The notes: a model not told the origin generated them from the sequence alone. A DNA stretch of 53,113 bases from Synergistaceae bacterium (GCA_031269875.1 JAISYM010000064.1:1-53113); one strand, 5' to 3'. Positions 1 through 7,871 are shown, numbered from the stretch's first letter. Numbers and translations are program-made.

Positions 1-74
1 TGCGGCGGAGTGTCGAGCAGCAGGGTTCAACGGCATAATGTCACCGCCTCTTGCTTACGGGGAGGTTGTTTGAT

Positions 75-278
75 ATGGGGCATGATTGGCATGACGCCGG
101 GGAAGAAAATCGAGATGCCGCCGTTGCTTCATTGCGCGAGCAGATTGCGAAGGCCAGGACACACCCGGAAGGGTTGATGATTCGTGAGGCGAAAGAGGCC
201 GTTCCGCCAGGGAAAATCGGTGCTATCGGAAATATCAACATTGCCGACTTACAATTACTTTTGCATTCGAGCATTTGA
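75..278 (+). CDS. Small hypothetical protein (67 aa)
   Basis: I do not recognise this protein. The ATG at 75 is chosen because a strong Shine-Dalgarno (GGGGAGG, 59-65) sits nine bases upstream; an in-frame TTG at 51 has no ribosome site. The product is soluble and charged, with a predicted amphipathic helix (roughly residues 13-35), a central Gly/Pro turn (PPGKIGAIGN) and a short hydrophobic C-terminus. There are no cysteines, signal peptide or membrane segment. Another reading frame ends with TAA at 36-38, just upstream, so this may be the last gene of an operon entering from outside the window. It ends about 80 bases before the cobalamin riboswitch and is probably not part of the cob unit. 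No function can be inferred. Confidence 0.5.
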   Translation: MGHDWHDAGEENRDAAVASLREQIAKARTHPEGLMIREAKEAVPPGKIGAIGNINIADLQLLLHSSI

Positions 279-360
279 AAGTCTTTAAGGGTAAATCAAC
301 TTTTCCTATAGACAAATAGTCGAGCATGACGTAAGATAGTCGAAACTTAATAGGGTAAGT

Positions 361-514
361 CCTCGAACAATGAACAATAGGGAATTCGGTGAAAATCCGA
401 AATGGCCCCGCCACTGTGATCGGGACGAAACCGCAAATGCCACTGCCCTTGGAGATTTTAGGATGGGAAGGCGCGGGAGTAGGATGACCGTAAGTCAGGA
501 GACCTGGTTCGAGG
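361..514 (+). promoter_or_regulatory. Cobalamin (B12) riboswitch aptamer
   Basis: The B12-box signature GCCACTG is at 439-445, preceded by a CCACTGTGATCGGGA block and an upstream GGTGAAAATCC block, and followed by GGATGGGAAGG and AGTCAGGAGACC. These are the ordered conserved segments of the cobalamin aptamer. The closing P1 stem is visible as CCTCGAAC (361-368) pairing with GTTCGAGG (507-514). The next elements are a terminator hairpin (568-603) and cobU-cobS, so the likely mode is transcriptional repression of cobalamin assembly when adenosylcobalamin is plentiful. Confidence 0.95.
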
Positions 515-567
515 TTGTAGTTGACGACAGCGCGCGGGCGTAACCGTCTTCCTAGATAATATATTTG

Positions 568-603
568 GGGGGGAGCCGCGCGGCTTCCCCCATTAATTTT
601 TTG
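568..603 (+). terminator. Intrinsic terminator of the B12 riboswitch
   Basis: A G/C-rich hairpin (GGGGGGAGCC, loop GCGC, GGCTTCCCCC) is followed by ATTAATTTTTT. It lies about 55 nt after the aptamer P1 stem and 150 nt before cobU, where an expression platform would be expected. Ligand-bound aptamer would favour this stem. The alternative antiterminator pairing could not be identified by eye. Confidence 0.8.
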
Positions 604-663
604 TTTGGCTTCCACGTCGCCTTCCGACGATGTCTGAAGCACCTCCATAACTCTTCTCGAATT

Positions 664-697
664 GAGCGAGGCCGGGCCCGGGAACCCGGCCTCGCTC
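664..697. other. Long perfect hairpin upstream of cobU
   Basis: GAGCGAGGCCGGG (664-676) and CCCGGCCTCGCTC (685-697) form a perfect 13-bp stem with an 8-nt loop. No T-tract follows directly, so a simple terminator is doubtful. It lies 40 nt before the cobU ribosome site and could be a second attenuator, an RNA-stability element or a cruciform site. Confidence 0.55.
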
Positions 698-751
698 GCT
701 GACTTATGTTATCATACAGGGACTAGTTTTTTGGGATTGGAGTGAGCGTTA

Positions 752-1297
752 TTGATTACTCTCATATTGGGGGGGGCGCGCAGCGGAAAGAGCTCTTTCG
801 CGGAGTCCCTGGCAAGAGAGTGCCCGGTCGTCACCTATATTGCGACAGCGGACTCGAAGGATTCGGAGATGGAGGCGAGAATAGAGACTCACAGAAACCG
901 CCGCCCTTCGAACTGGCATACTTGGGAGGGCGATATCGCCTCATTGGAGGACGATATTGCCGGCATGGAGGGGACTCTCCTGCTGGATTGCCTGACTATG
1001 TACCTCTCCAGGATGCTCCTGGCTCAGCCGGAGTCCGAAGGATCCGACGAGGCGGCGTGGAACGCCGCGGAACGGTTGATATTGGCGTCCGTGGAGAAAA
1101 TATTTTCCAGGGCCGGCGCCGCGGGTAAAAGGCTCATAGCCGTGAGCAACGAGACAGGTTTGGGCCTCGTGCCGCCGTACCTCCTCGGGCGCAGGTTCCG
1201 CGACACGCAGGGGCGAGCGAACCAAATTGCCGCCGGCCTCTCCGACGAGGTCGCGCTGATGGTCGCCGGGCTGCCGTTATGGCTGAAAAGACCTTGA
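752..1297 (+). CDS. cobU: Adenosylcobinamide kinase / adenosylcobinamide-phosphate guanylyltransferase
   Basis: CobU phosphorylates adenosylcobinamide and then transfers GMP from GTP to give adenosylcobinamide-GDP, the activated corrinoid for nucleotide-loop assembly in the cytoplasm. The P-loop GGARSGKS is at residues 7-14. The THRNRRP segment contains His47, matching the guanylylated histidine of characterised CobU. The C-terminal block SNETGLGLVPP...GRRFRDTQGRANQ is typical of the family. Length (181 aa) is normal. The start is TTG at 752, with GGAGTGAG at 737-744; this fits the N-terminal beta strand that leads directly into the P-loop. The gene lies downstream of a B12 riboswitch and overlaps cobS by 19 bp, which indicates translational coupling. 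Confidence 0.97.
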   Translation: MITLILGGARSGKSSFAESLARECPVVTYIATADSKDSEMEARIETHRNRRPSNWHTWEGDIASLEDDIAGMEGTLLLDCLTMYLSRMLLAQPESEGSDEAAWNAAERLILASVEKIFSRAGAAGKRLIAVSNETGLGLVPPYLLGRRFRDTQGRANQIAAGLSDEVALMVAGLPLWLKRP

Positions 1298-2112
1298 ACG
1301 CCCGCAAAATATCCGAATACTTCGTGCGGCTTGAAGCGGAGGCTAAAGAGCCGGCGTTTCAGGAGGGGGTTTGGCGCAGCTTTGTCTCCGTCTGGCTGCT
1401 CGTGACGAGAATCCCTCTGCCCGCGTCTCTCGTCGCGTCCCGGCGCTTGCCTGCCGCGCGCGACATAGCGGCGCTGCCGGCCGCGGGCGCGGCGTTCGGG
1501 TTTATCGCCGCGCTGCCGGCCTGGTTTCTGACCTTTGCGGCGCCGGCGGCCGCGTCGGCATGGATAGCTTGCGGTCTTTATGTCCTGTTGGGGTGGAGTC
1601 TGCACCTTGACGGCTGGGGCGACCTGTGGGATGGGTTTGGTTCCGGCAGACGCGGGGACGCGATGCTCGCGGTGATGAAGGACAGCCGCGTCGGAAGCTT
1701 CGGAGTCGCCGGGATAGTCTTGGCGATCGCAATCCGCGCGGCTTTGCTCGCCGATATCGATCCCATGCTGTGGCTTTTCGCGGCGGCAACGGCCGGCGGC
1801 ATCGCGCGATTCGCTCTTGCCGTGACGGCCTTTTGGGGAAAATATCCGTGGCCCGGGGGGATGGGGCTTGATATAGTGAGAAACTTCGACGGATACGACC
1901 TCTTCCTCGCGTTTATCGTTACCTGCCTCTTGTTCCCGATCGCTCCCCTCGTATGGATCATCGGCATTCCGCTCGTGAGCCTTGCCTCGTTTGGCCTGGC
2001 CCTGTGGGCGAACAAAAATCTCGGCGGGACAAACGGCGACGTCCTTGGCGCTTCAGCCGTGTTGGGGGAACTGTTAGTCCTGATCGTTTTCGCGGCGCTC
2101 CCGCGCGGCTAG
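1279..2112 (+). CDS. cobS: Adenosylcobinamide-GDP ribazoletransferase (cobalamin synthase)
   Basis: This integral membrane enzyme joins adenosylcobinamide-GDP and alpha-ribazole (or its phosphate) to form adenosylcobalamin (phosphate), the last step of the nucleotide-loop pathway started by CobU. The diagnostic motif HLDGWGDLWDGFGSG is near residues 113-127, followed by KDSRVGSFG and several hydrophobic helices. The C-terminal GGTNGDVLGA segment is also characteristic. At 277 aa it is slightly long because of an N-terminal soluble stretch of about 35 residues. The start ATG lies inside cobU. No cobT or cobC gene is visible in the window, so the rest of the pathway, or only salvage, must be encoded elsewhere. 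It ends convergently against the repressor gene at 2165. Confidence 0.96.
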   Translation: MAEKTLNARKISEYFVRLEAEAKEPAFQEGVWRSFVSVWLLVTRIPLPASLVASRRLPAARDIAALPAAGAAFGFIAALPAWFLTFAAPAAASAWIACGLYVLLGWSLHLDGWGDLWDGFGSGRRGDAMLAVMKDSRVGSFGVAGIVLAIAIRAALLADIDPMLWLFAAATAGGIARFALAVTAFWGKYPWPGGMGLDIVRNFDGYDLFLAFIVTCLLFPIAPLVWIIGIPLVSLASFGLALWANKNLGGTNGDVLGASAVLGELLVLIVFAALPRG

Positions 2113-2164
2113 GCAAGGGCATTCAGGCGCCGCTTACCGGCGCGTATTTTCTTCTTGGCTATGC

Positions 2165-2923
2165 CTATATCCCGTCGTCCGGCGGCGCGATTACGATCAT
2201 CACGCGCCCGCATATTCTTGGCCCCCAATCCTCAGACAGATCCTCGCGGGTGACGTGGAGCTTCTGGCCGCCGGATGCCAAGAGATCCTTTCCGTCTGGC
2301 GTGTCGTACACCTTTTTGATGCTTGCCCTGTCGCCGTAGATGACGAGCGCGACGCAGCCCGAATAAACGTCCTCTGCCGGGTTGACTATCACCGTGCTGC
2401 CCTCCTTTATGCCGTAGCCCTCCATGCTTCGGCCTTCGGTCTTTACGGCGTAGGGGAGCGCGCCGCGCCGCAGTACCCCGGCGGCCTTCAGGCTTACCGC
2501 TATGGCTTCTCCGATGTTGTAGTTCTCGTATATTTCGAACCCGGCGCCGCAGCAAGCCATGACGCTTGATAGCGGCACGTATATTTTGTCTCCCAGAGCG
2601 TACAGCCCGCAGTCCAGCTTTTCGAGTCCGGCGTCGAAGAGCGCCTCTATGTCTCTGCGTTCAGCCCCTTTCCTCCCCTCTGTTTCGCGGAACATAGCGC
2701 CTTCCCCGCGCAGTACCCATTCGCTGGACAGGCCGGTGGTTCCGAGCAGCTTACGCAGAAAATTGAAAGAAGGCTCCTTTACTCCCCTTTCTATCTCCGC
2801 TAAGTATCCTCGGCTCGTGCCGATGGAATCGGCCAACCGCTGCTGGGTGAGGTTACGCGAAGTCCTATAGCGCTTTATCCGCCGCCCGGCTTCGGCGATG
2901 TGCCGCGTTTCCGATGACTCCAT
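2165..2923 (-). CDS. CI/LexA-type repressor: HTH_XRE plus S24 autoprotease domain
   Basis: Residues 12-68 form a Cro/CI-type helix-turn-helix (LTQQRLADSIGTSRGYLAEIERG). Residues about 120-250 are an S24 (LexA/UmuD-like) domain. Ser166 in the GRSM motif and Lys203 in SIKKV match the catalytic dyad. The preceding MACCGAGF segment offers Cys125-Gly126 and Ala127-Gly128, 38-41 residues before Ser166, a spacing close to LexA, UmuD and lambda CI cleavage sites. It is therefore likely to be inactivated by RecA-stimulated self-cleavage. It is divergent from the UmuD-like/umuC pair, with a palindrome in the shared promoter, so the inference is that it represses these mutagenic-repair genes and perhaps itself. 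It could also be a captured phage repressor. The ATG start is clear. Confidence 0.88.
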   Translation of the reverse strand: MESSETRHIAEAGRRIKRYRTSRNLTQQRLADSIGTSRGYLAEIERGVKEPSFNFLRKLLGTTGLSSEWVLRGEGAMFRETEGRKGAERRDIEALFDAGLEKLDCGLYALGDKIYVPLSSVMACCGAGFEIYENYNIGEAIAVSLKAAGVLRRGALPYAVKTEGRSMEGYGIKEGSTVIVNPAEDVYSGCVALVIYGDRASIKKVYDTPDGKDLLASGGQKLHVTREDLSEDWGPRICGRVMIVIAPPDDGI

Positions 2924-2939
2924 TTAAGTTCATACCCCC

Positions 2940-2967
2940 TTGACATGGAGCTATATGAGTCTATAAT
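2940..2967 (+). promoter_or_regulatory. sigma70 promoter with embedded palindrome, upstream of umuD-like/umuC
   Basis: A perfect -35 TTGACA (2940-2945) and perfect -10 TATAAT (2962-2967) are separated by 16 bp and read toward the UmuD-like gene. Inside the spacer, CATGGAGCTATATG (2944-2957) is an imperfect palindrome (CATnnAGCTnnATG). A repressor bound there would block RNA polymerase, and the S24 repressor starts 17 bp away on the other strand. The operator role is inferred. Confidence 0.75.
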
Positions 2968-3059
2968 GCGTCTCAAATCGCACCTCTATCTTTGTATATA
3001 ATACATCACGAAGCAAAATGAGGCAAGCAAAATTTAACGGGTATCGCGAGGTGGAGGAA

Positions 3060-3356
3060 ATGCCGTTCGGCAGCAGTTATACGGATTTCGACAGACACAA
3101 GTATATCGACTCGAGGGATTATCTTATCGGCATCGCTAAGATCATCGTGAGGGAGCCTCTGTCCACGCACATCGTCAAAACAGCCGCGCCGGGCGGCAAG
3201 ATCCGTTATCTCGTGGTGGACAGATCGCAAATCCCGGGCGAGGGGGATATGGCGGTTGTCCGAACGGACAGTGGATTCAAAGCCGGTGTGGTAAAGCGGG
3301 CTGTTTTGGCGGGAAACGCGTGGGGCAAGGTTATCTGGTTTATACAGGAGGGGTAA
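3060..3356 (+). CDS. UmuD-like protein lacking an obvious catalytic serine
   Basis: The C-terminal half resembles the UmuD/S24 fold: YLVVDRSQIPGEGDMAVV, then SGFKAGVVKRA and WGKVIWFIQ. These align by eye with the UmuD segments LLIVD...GDIVIA, EFTVKKL and FGVVIHVV. The lysine of VVKRA (residue 79 from this start) corresponds to the S24 catalytic Lys. No GxSM motif is present at the expected place; the nearest Ser, in EPLST, needs a gap of about four residues. ATG 3060 is preferred because GAGGTG precedes it by six bases. An in-frame ATG at 3018, giving 112 aa, has no ribosome site but cannot be excluded. It lies four bases before umuC and is probably its partner or an unprocessed structural subunit. 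Conserved homologues are not known to me. Confidence 0.6.
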   Translation: MPFGSSYTDFDRHKYIDSRDYLIGIAKIIVREPLSTHIVKTAAPGGKIRYLVVDRSQIPGEGDMAVVRTDSGFKAGVVKRAVLAGNAWGKVIWFIQEG

Positions 3357-3360
3357 TGAC

Positions 3361-4584
3361 ATGCTCGCGCTGTGCGACTGCAACAATTTCTTCGTGTCCT
3401 GCGAGAGGCTTTACCGTCCGGAGCTGAGATGCCGCCCCGTCGTGGTGCTCTCCAGCAACGACGGCTGCGTCGTCTCGCGCTCGGATGAAGTCAAAGCGAT
3501 GGGCATTCCAATGGGGCAGCCGTACTTTCAAATACAGGGCCTGCTCAGGAAAAAGGGCGTTGTGGTCTGCTCCGGCAGCCTCGTGATGTACAAGGAGATA
3601 TCGGAGAAAGTAATGAGACTGTTATCGCGCTTCACAGGCGAGATGGAGGAGTACTCCATAGACGAGGCTTTCTTCAGCCTCCCGGCCGCGGCGAAAGATC
3701 CGCTTGAATACGTTTCAGGCATACGCGCGACAATTGAGAGGTGGATCGGGATACCGGTGTCCATAGGTGTGGCCGCCACCAAAACCCTGTCGAAGCTCGC
3801 CACTGACATGGCAAAAAAAGACGCGTCCGGTGTGCGGCAAATAACTGGCGGCAACGCAAGAGATATGCTCGACGCCACAGAAGTGAGGGATATATGGGGG
3901 ATAGGGCGCAAGACGGCTGAACAATTGAACCGGCACGGAATTTTCAACGCGGGGCATTTTGTGGATAGAGACCCGGTGTGGGTGAAAAAGCGCTTTACGG
4001 TCAGGGGGCTTATGACTCAGCTCGAACTGAAGGGCCAGCCCTGCATGCCGATCGCGGCGGAGACCGCCGCCCCGAAGTCCATACAGGTATCGCGCACGTG
4101 GGGGAATGTCCTCGAATCGTTAGGGGACGTGAGTCTGGCCATGATAGACAACGTAGTGAAGGCCGCGCGCCAACTGCGGCAAAACCATCTGGCGGCCGGG
4201 GGCGTATCGGTTTTTCTCCGTTACGGCTACCGCCACCACGGGGAGTGCGGTTACATTACAACGGACATTTATTTCGATAGCCCGGCACAAAGCGACAGTG
4301 AGCTGATAGGCGCCGTGAAATCGTCGATCGACAAAATATATCGCCCCGGCCTCGGATACACGCAGGGCGGCGTGACGCTGCGCGATTTCTCCGACGCGAG
4401 GTTCCGCCAGCGCGAGCTGTTCAGTGAAGACGCCAGCGAGAGACGCTCGAAGCTGGAGCGGTTTTCCAGAGCGGCGGACGAGATTAACGGGTATTTCGGG
4501 CGGCGCGCGATTTTCCCGGCATCACTGGCCGTCAAGGACAAAAAATGGCGTCCGAACAGGAAGCGCCTGCCGGAGAACATATAA
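3361..4584 (+). CDS. umuC: Y-family DNA polymerase (UmuC / Pol V type)
   Basis: This is a translesion polymerase that would act at stalled replication forks. The N-terminus ALCDCNNFFVSCERL carries the first catalytic Asp and the Phe/Tyr steric-gate region, and EYSIDEAFF carries the second acidic pair. A helix-hairpin-helix thumb (WGIGRKTAEQLNRHGI) and a little-finger domain follow. QRELF near residue 358 is a good sliding-clamp binding motif. The C-terminal UmuC-specific tail is present, and the length of 407 aa is close to E. coli UmuC (422 aa). The ribosome site AGGAGGGG lies just upstream. It is co-transcribed with the UmuD-like gene from the promoter at 2940 and is probably under control of the divergent S24 repressor. 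Confidence 0.95.
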   Translation: MLALCDCNNFFVSCERLYRPELRCRPVVVLSSNDGCVVSRSDEVKAMGIPMGQPYFQIQGLLRKKGVVVCSGSLVMYKEISEKVMRLLSRFTGEMEEYSIDEAFFSLPAAAKDPLEYVSGIRATIERWIGIPVSIGVAATKTLSKLATDMAKKDASGVRQITGGNARDMLDATEVRDIWGIGRKTAEQLNRHGIFNAGHFVDRDPVWVKKRFTVRGLMTQLELKGQPCMPIAAETAAPKSIQVSRTWGNVLESLGDVSLAMIDNVVKAARQLRQNHLAAGGVSVFLRYGYRHHGECGYITTDIYFDSPAQSDSELIGAVKSSIDKIYRPGLGYTQGGVTLRDFSDARFRQRELFSEDASERRSKLERFSRAADEINGYFGRRAIFPASLAVKDKKWRPNRKRLPENI

Positions 4585-4688
4585 AAAAGCATATAAAAAA
4601 GTTCACTGCGTTCTCAGGCTGTTTGTGGTAATATGTGATTGTGGGCTGCGTAAAACTGTAAATCTTGTCTCGACGGAGGATATGAAAA

Positions 4689-5723
4689 GTGTTGGTAAGT
4701 CTATTAGCTTTTCTTTTGGTAATAGGAATTTGCGTGATAATACACGAGGGAGGACATTATCTGGCGGCCGTCTGGCGCGGCGTTCAGGTGCACGAGTTTG
4801 CGTTCGGCATGGGACCTCGCCTCTATTCGAAGAAGAAGAACGGCGTGCTGTGGTCCCTCAGGGCCTTCCCGATCGGCGGGTTTGTACGGTTGGAAGGCAT
4901 GGAGGACGAACCGCTGCCGGAGGACGAACCTGATCCGTCAAGGGCTTTCCCGATAAAGCGGGCGTGGGAGCGATTTATCATCATCGCCGGCGGCGCGTTA
5001 GCGAACATAGTGCTTGCGTGGCTGCTTACCTCTGTGCTTCTTGCCTCTCACGGCGTACTGGATCTCAAGTCCCCCGTGGTGGGCGTCCTGATGGACGGTT
5101 ACCCGGCTGCTCAGATGGGCGCCGTTCCGGGCGACAGGGTGATATCCATCAACGGACAGAAGATAAACGAGTGGAGCGAGATAAGATCGACCCTCGCAAA
5201 AATTGAGGGGGACGACGTGGAGGTCGTCATCGAACGCGGCGGTAAGGAGATGACGCTTACGGGAAAGGTTCCCTACAGCGAAGATGCGAAGGCGAGGCTC
5301 TGGGGCGTTCAGCCGGCGCGCGTCAGGTACTCTCCAGCTAAAGCGCTCGTAAACGGTCTCGATTACTGCTGGCGTATGAGTGTTGAAATACTCAGCTCGC
5401 TCTGGCAAATGGTTACGGGCAGGCTTCAGGCGGAGGTTGCGGGGCCTGTTGGCATTGCCGTAATGGCCGGCAACTACGCGCGAGAGGGGTTCTGGACGTT
5501 TATGATGTTCCTGTCGGTGATAAACCTCAACCTCGGGTTGATGAACCTGCTTCCGCTCCCGGCGCTCGATGGAGGCCGCTTGGTCTTTTTGTTCGGAGAG
5601 ATGATCTTCAGGCGTAAATTCCCTGAGGCGTGGGAGAATCGCATTCACATCGTTGGTTTTGCCATGCTGCTGGCGCTGATTGCCTTCGTAACCTGGAAGG
5701 ACATCGTGAGGCTGATCGGTTAG
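4689..5723 (+). CDS. rseP: Site-2 intramembrane zinc metalloprotease RseP
   Basis: RseP cleaves transmembrane anti-sigma factors and remnant signal peptides within the membrane. The zinc motif HEGGH is at residues 19-23 in the first membrane helix. The third ligand lies in LPALDGGRL near residue 300. One PDZ domain (MDGYPAAQMGAVPGDRVISING, residues about 115-140) is present, giving the 344-aa single-PDZ form, in contrast to the two-PDZ E. coli enzyme. The start is GTG at 4689, preceded by GGAGGA with a 7-nt spacer. In many bacteria rseP is next to cdsA, uppS and dxr; here cdsA-uppS lie 16 kb away on the other strand, so that envelope cluster is split. It is followed one base later by the glucosaminidase gene. 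Confidence 0.95.
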   Translation: MLVSLLAFLLVIGICVIIHEGGHYLAAVWRGVQVHEFAFGMGPRLYSKKKNGVLWSLRAFPIGGFVRLEGMEDEPLPEDEPDPSRAFPIKRAWERFIIIAGGALANIVLAWLLTSVLLASHGVLDLKSPVVGVLMDGYPAAQMGAVPGDRVISINGQKINEWSEIRSTLAKIEGDDVEVVIERGGKEMTLTGKVPYSEDAKARLWGVQPARVRYSPAKALVNGLDYCWRMSVEILSSLWQMVTGRLQAEVAGPVGIAVMAGNYAREGFWTFMMFLSVINLNLGLMNLLPLPALDGGRLVFLFGEMIFRRKFPEAWENRIHIVGFAMLLALIAFVTWKDIVRLIG

Positions 5724-5724
5724 C

Positions 5725-6405
5725 ATGGTTTTCGGGCGAAAAGCAAAATGGGCCGCCTCGGCGGTTTTAGCGCAACTGATCTTCCTTTCCGCCCTGCTTT
5801 ATTCTTCTCCCTCCTTTGCGGTATCGGCGGAGGAGTTTTATAAGAACGCGCTTGCCGTAAATGGAATAAATGCCTTCGCCGCCACCTGTCAAAGCGCCCA
5901 TGAAACGGGCTTCTGGACTTCCTATCTCTGGAAAAGCGCGCGGAACGGCGCCGGAATCAAAGCCGATAAAAATTGGCGCAAATCGGGGCGGCCCTCTATA
6001 AAGAAGTCTTCGCGCGAGGAGGTAAAGGGGCGGGAGGTCTATCGTTACTCCTACTTCAGGGTCTACAGCTCGCTCGGCGAATTCCTTCAGGACTACAGGG
6101 CGAAGATTGTGCGCGATTATCCGCTCGCCGCTAAAAATTCTGATACAATGTGGGGTTATTTTTCCTCTCTGCAAAAGGGCAGATTGGGTTCTTGGGCAAC
6201 GACGCAGAGCTATTTCGAACACATGGCCGACAAAGCGGTCCGGCTTGCTCCAAAGCTTTTGGGAGTGGAGTGGCGCGCCCAGATGCTGAGTGAGTACAAA
6301 CAGGCGCGGGCCAAGGGCCTTTTATCTCAAAAAGAGATCAAAATAGTCGAAAAAAAGCTGGCGTCTGCCGGCATATCCGTCTCGCAAAAAAAACCAATAA
6401 AATGA
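5725..6405 (+). CDS. Secreted N-acetylglucosaminidase-like (GH73) protein
   Basis: The N-terminus has a signal peptide: a basic start (MVFGRKAKW), a hydrophobic core to about residue 30 and SFA-VSA. Residues about 36-190 resemble the GH73/FlgJ-type glucosaminidase domain, with FAATCQSAHETGFWTS containing the presumptive catalytic Glu60, then YFRVYSSLGEFLQDYRAKI (the FRxYxS...DY block) and YFEHMADKAVRLAPK. This points to peptidoglycan glycan-strand hydrolysis in the periplasm. The C-terminus is lysine-rich. It starts one base after rseP stops, so it is probably in the same transcript. The substrate assignment rests on family resemblance only. Confidence 0.75.
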   Translation: MVFGRKAKWAASAVLAQLIFLSALLYSSPSFAVSAEEFYKNALAVNGINAFAATCQSAHETGFWTSYLWKSARNGAGIKADKNWRKSGRPSIKKSSREEVKGREVYRYSYFRVYSSLGEFLQDYRAKIVRDYPLAAKNSDTMWGYFSSLQKGRLGSWATTQSYFEHMADKAVRLAPKLLGVEWRAQMLSEYKQARAKGLLSQKEIKIVEKKLASAGISVSQKKPIK

Positions 6406-6415
6406 ACTCCTTTTC

Positions 6416-6461
6416 ATACCAATTTGAAATCAAAGGCATGAAGGGTGAAGCGTTAAAACGG
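6416..6461. repeat. Half copy of the dispersed inverted-repeat element
   Basis: ATACCAATTTGAAATCAAAG followed by a TGAAGGGTGAAG block matches the left half of the full element at 14976-15076 (about 45 bp, few mismatches). The right half is missing and is replaced by an unrelated hairpin at 6471-6510. Confidence 0.7.
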
Positions 6462-6470
6462 GTTTCCGAT

Positions 6471-6510
6471 AACTCACGCGGGGAATGTTTGGACGTTCCC
6501 CGTGTGAGTT
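6471..6510. terminator. Hairpin between convergent genes (probable bidirectional terminator)
   Basis: AACTCACGCGGGGAA (6471-6485) and TTCCCCGTGTGAGTT (6496-6510) form a 15-bp stem with one G-T pair and a 10-nt loop. It lies between the ends of the glucosaminidase gene (+) and the aminotransferase gene (-). No T-tract is visible on either side, so termination is inferred from position and stem strength. Confidence 0.55.
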
Positions 6511-6547
6511 ACAGGCGTTTTCGCAGCGTTATGGCCGGGATGTAAAC

Positions 6548-7711
6548 CTAAACCGGGTTTCTCTGTCCGCCCTGTCCGACCGGCGCGCGGCCATTTGCCG
6601 CGAATTTGTCCATGAAGCCGGAGAACATCGCGAGCGCCTGTCCGAAGTTCCGCCTGCCAAAACCTATGCGGAATCTGTTTTGATTGATGGAGAATATCCT
6701 GTCCGGTATTATCAATAAGCTTGCGTCCGCCGCCGCCTGGTCGCAAAGATCGCTCACTTTGTACGGATATTTCAGATTGGGAAAAGCCGTCGACCCGCCA
6801 TTAGGCCGCGCCCAGCCGAACCACTCCGGCTTAGAGTTGAAATAGCCTTCCGCGAGGCCGACGTTCTCCAGTATTATTTTGCGATTGCGGTCGGCAAAGT
6901 GATTGAAGTTTCTCATGGCTATCAGCGCCAAGATTTCTGACGGGGCGCTGGGACAGAGCGTCGTGTAATCCTTGAACCCAAAAAACTCCGCTATCATGCC
7001 GCGGTTTCGCGAGGCCAGCCAGCCGATGCGGGAGCCGGCCAAGCCGATTTTGTTGACACCGCCCAGAGCGACAGCGCGGGGGTAGATATCGGCCATCGAC
7101 GGCAGATCGCCGCCGGGGTCGTGTTCCATGCCGCGATACGTCTCCTCGCACAAAATCCAGGCGCCGGTTTTTTCCGCGATATTGGCTATGCGCTGAATAT
7201 CCGCAAGCACCGGCATATAGCCGGTAGGATTGTTCGGTATATTGAGCGTTATCAGCTTTGTCCTGGGGGTTATGGTCCTGCTCAGGAAATCGATGTCGAG
7301 ACGCCATCCCCAGTCTGTCGGTTCCAGCGGCCACGGTATAACGGAGCATCCTATCGCTCTGGGTATCTCGTGCATCGATGGAAGCGTAGGCTGTATCGCT
7401 ATGACCTCGTCACCGGGGGCGAGCAGGACATTAAACGCTATGAAAAGGCCCTCTTCAGGCGTCACCACCAATATGTCGTCCGTCCCAAGGCTCCTGTATC
7501 GTCCGGTTATCGCCTCGCGCAGTTTGATATGCCCTCGGTAATCGTTGTAGCCAAGATCCAGTTTTTCCCACAATGTCTTGCATTCGGCGTCCGCCAAATC
7601 GAGTATTTCGCGCATAGAACAACTTTCGCACGACGACGGGCTCAGCACGTATTTGGCTCCCGGCCTTAAGCGGGAGAAAAGCCGCTCCAGTTTGAATTCG
7701 TTCAATTTCAT
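6548..7711 (-). CDS. PLP-dependent aminotransferase, class I/II
   Basis: This is a fold-type I aminotransferase. It contains GYNDYRGHIKLREAI near the N-terminus, the NIPNNPTGY motif that contacts PLP and substrate, LCEETYRGME, and GGVNKIGLAGSRIGW with the Schiff-base lysine. C-terminal RFRIGFGRR supplies the carboxylate-binding arginine. The ATG at 7711 is chosen over upstream in-frame codons because AGGGGG lies seven bases before it, giving 387 aa. The substrate cannot be told from sequence. It stands alone between a convergent neighbour and the M14 peptidase unit, so context does not help. It could act on aromatic or branched amino acids, which would suit an amino-acid-fermenting organism. 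Confidence 0.88.
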   Translation of the reverse strand: MKLNEFKLERLFSRLRPGAKYVLSPSSCESCSMREILDLADAECKTLWEKLDLGYNDYRGHIKLREAITGRYRSLGTDDILVVTPEEGLFIAFNVLLAPGDEVIAIQPTLPSMHEIPRAIGCSVIPWPLEPTDWGWRLDIDFLSRTITPRTKLITLNIPNNPTGYMPVLADIQRIANIAEKTGAWILCEETYRGMEHDPGGDLPSMADIYPRAVALGGVNKIGLAGSRIGWLASRNRGMIAEFFGFKDYTTLCPSAPSEILALIAMRNFNHFADRNRKIILENVGLAEGYFNSKPEWFGWARPNGGSTAFPNLKYPYKVSDLCDQAAADASLLIIPDRIFSINQNRFRIGFGRRNFGQALAMFSGFMDKFAANGRAPVGQGGQRNPV

Positions 7712-7802
7712 AGTTATGCCCCCTAAAATCGCGTTTGCGCTCCGATATTCCAAAAGGTATAAGTACGACCGAAGTATAACACATACGCAAAGCGATGACG
7801 CG

Positions 7803-7838
7803 CGAAAAAACGAAGCCCCTCGAATAACGAAGGGCTTC
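7803..7838 (-). terminator. Intrinsic terminator of the M14 peptidase gene
   Basis: On the minus strand GAAGCCC (7838-7832), a 13-nt loop and GGGCTTC (7818-7812) are followed by GTTTTTT. It lies 34 bp after the peptidase stop codon. This is a textbook rho-independent terminator. Confidence 0.85.
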
Positions 7839-7871
7839 CTGTCCGATTGTGTTTATAGGCAGACCGGCTTT

